Part shown: piece by piece, positions 63,098-64,000 of the stretch
Layout of the letters: each line of letters begins with the position of its first letter
Position numbering within the stretch: position 1 is the stretch's first letter
DNA from: Oribacterium asaccharolyticum ACB7
GTDB lineage: Bacteria > Bacillota > Clostridia > Lachnospirales > Lachnospiraceae
Reading direction: 5' to 3'
NCBI RefSeq assembly: GCF_000238075.1
Contig: NZ_JH414504.1
Location: 602,886 to 666,885 of the forward strand
DNA length: 64,000 bases
Notes under the pieces: generated by a model
The model's database searches: none
What the model was told of the DNA's origin: nothing
What the model saw: the letters and a program-made list of their open reading frames with translations, nothing else
Made by a program: the position numbers and the translations under genes

Positions 63098-64000
63098 TTA
63101 GCTTTCCTGCCAAATGCTCTTTGGGATAATAAACTGACTTTCTCCCATATACATCGGTGCCACTTCCCCCTGTGGAAAAACCAAAACCAGCTGTCCATCG
63201 GCATTGATATAGAAGCTTTGCTCGTCCGTTACCTCTCTGAAGCCCTCTTCATCCTCACCGTCCTGCAGAAAATATTTATCTTTAGAGTTTTGGTTGTGTG
63301 CCTTTATTTGTCTGACAACTTCTTCGGATAAAATTTCCTTGTAATCCGGTCTGCCCGGAAAAAGCTTTGCCAACTGTAAAAGTTCCCCACTATGCTTATC
63401 CACAGTATAGTAATGATGAATGGTCTGCGTATCACCCTCCTGCTTCAACACGGAAAGCGCAAGAACGTAATAATCCTCCGAATTTAAAATTACACTATAG
63501 GATACATCCAAATTCTTATATTCCGTTTTAGAAAGTTCTTCTTTAAATTCACGAATCAACTCTTCCGTTTTCGCATTGATATCCAAATTAATTTGCTCCG
63601 CAGAGGCTAATTTTCCATCTTCTTTTTCTTTAAACGCCGACTTTGCGGCCTCTTCCCCCGAAATTCCGTCCTGAACTTCATCTTGAGAAGCTCCCGCAAC
63701 GCTTCTCTCTCCGTATGCTTCCACAACTTCTTTCGGCGCCTCTACGGCAAGAAGCGGGGTATCCACTTCCGCACTATGCTGTCCGTCATCAAAAGAATAG
63801 TTTCGAAGAGTAATTAACTGGAAATATCTTCCAAGGCCCGGAATGGCTTGCAAGGCATAGGCACTCTTTTCAGAAACATTCGGGAGAACAACCGAAAGAA
63901 TCAGGCAGGCCGCAACTGCCGTTTTTACAAAAGAAGATTTTATCCATTTTTTCCCTTTGACAAAGGAGAAAATCTTTGCCTTTTCAAGCGACATTTCTTC
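63098..64000 (-). CDS. RsiV-like membrane protein (DUF3298), partial at right edge
   Basis: At least 298 aa. One transmembrane segment at about residues 24-48 of the visible part (TAVAACLILSVVLPNVS), a linker, then an extracellular domain ending with the RsiV-type pattern HHYYTVDKHSGELLQLAKLF, SFYINADGQLVLVFPQGEVAP and SQFIIP. RsiV is an anti-sigma factor cleaved after binding lysozyme. The N-terminal part here is short and the frame stays open to the window edge, so the true start is probably outside; no sigma factor gene is visible. Confidence 0.75.
   Translation of the reverse strand, partial: EEMSLEKAKIFSFVKGKKWIKSSFVKTAVAACLILSVVLPNVSEKSAYALQAIPGLGRYFQLITLRNYSFDDGQHSAEVDTPLLAVEAPKEVVEAYGERSVAGASQDEVQDGISGEEAAKSAFKEKEDGKLASAEQINLDINAKTEELIREFKEELSKTEYKNLDVSYSVILNSEDYYVLALSVLKQEGDTQTIHHYYTVDKHSGELLQLAKLFPGRPDYKEILSEEVVRQIKAHNQNSKDKYFLQDGEDEEGFREVTDEQSFYINADGQLVLVFPQGEVAPMYMGESQFIIPKSIWQES

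Overview
The window looks like a chromosomal segment of a low-to-mid GC Firmicute, most likely a Lachnospiraceae-type Clostridium relative. The basis is the housekeeping set (guaA, glycerol dehydrogenase, ssrA, argS, efp, tyrA, metF-metE, purA, purB, dapB, dapA, typA, a class A PBP and an RsiV-like protein), AGGAGG-type ribosome binding sites, and mobile genes typical of gut and oral clostridia (tet(O), TnpV, Cys-rich KTR protein, YdbC, MOBP relaxase). The genus cannot be fixed from the sequence alone.

Region 1 (1-11232, all minus strand) is a BREX type 1 phage-defence operon read right to left: Xre regulator, brxA, brxB, brxC, the methyltransferase pglX, then an AlbA_2/ATP-binding gene that runs off the left edge. 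pglZ and brxL are not in the window and should lie further left. pglX is cut into two ORFs (888 + 335 aa, together about the normal full length) and a TIGR02391-family gene sits exactly in the gap, with its own ribosome binding site overlapping the new stop codon.

Region 2 (11443-19300) is a patchwork of dead insertion sequences (IS21 inside an IS66 remnant, IS110) carrying more defence genes. These are a compact three-gene operon of ThsB-like TIR, caspase-like protease and a second, divergent TIR protein (closest known architecture: type IV Thoeris), and a separate 819-aa TIR-NTPase-TPR protein resembling bacterial NLR/STAND sensors. With BREX, three independent defence modules lie side by side. 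The three-gene TIR/caspase/TIR operon is my best candidate for an incompletely described system.

Region 3 (19307-37768) is an integrative mobilizable element of about 18.4 kb. A 12-bp direct repeat (TTATTCCATCTC) at 19307 and 37757 marks its ends; the right copy is the last codons of guaA, a known integration site for tyrosine-integrase elements. It carries int, xis and an Xre regulator, a primase and VapE-type helicase, MobC-like proteins, a MOBP relaxase with a candidate oriT, and a nested Tn4451-like module with a large serine recombinase, RepA-like ATPase, sigma-like factors (one broken), the tetracycline resistance gene tet(O) with its attenuator leader, and TnpV. Two GNAT acetyltransferases, one broken, lie next to guaA.

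Region 4 (37757-64000) is ordinary core chromosome: GMP synthesis, glycerol dehydrogenase, tmRNA, a phosphodiesterase, argS, efp, tyrA, the metE-metF methionine pair, purA and purB, dapB-dapA, typA, a YigZ-family protein, a bifunctional PBP and an RsiV-like membrane protein cut by the right edge. Because the elements sit downstream of guaA, guaA is probably a hotspot in which islands have piled up in tandem, with the BREX/TIR island older and the tet(O) element more recent.
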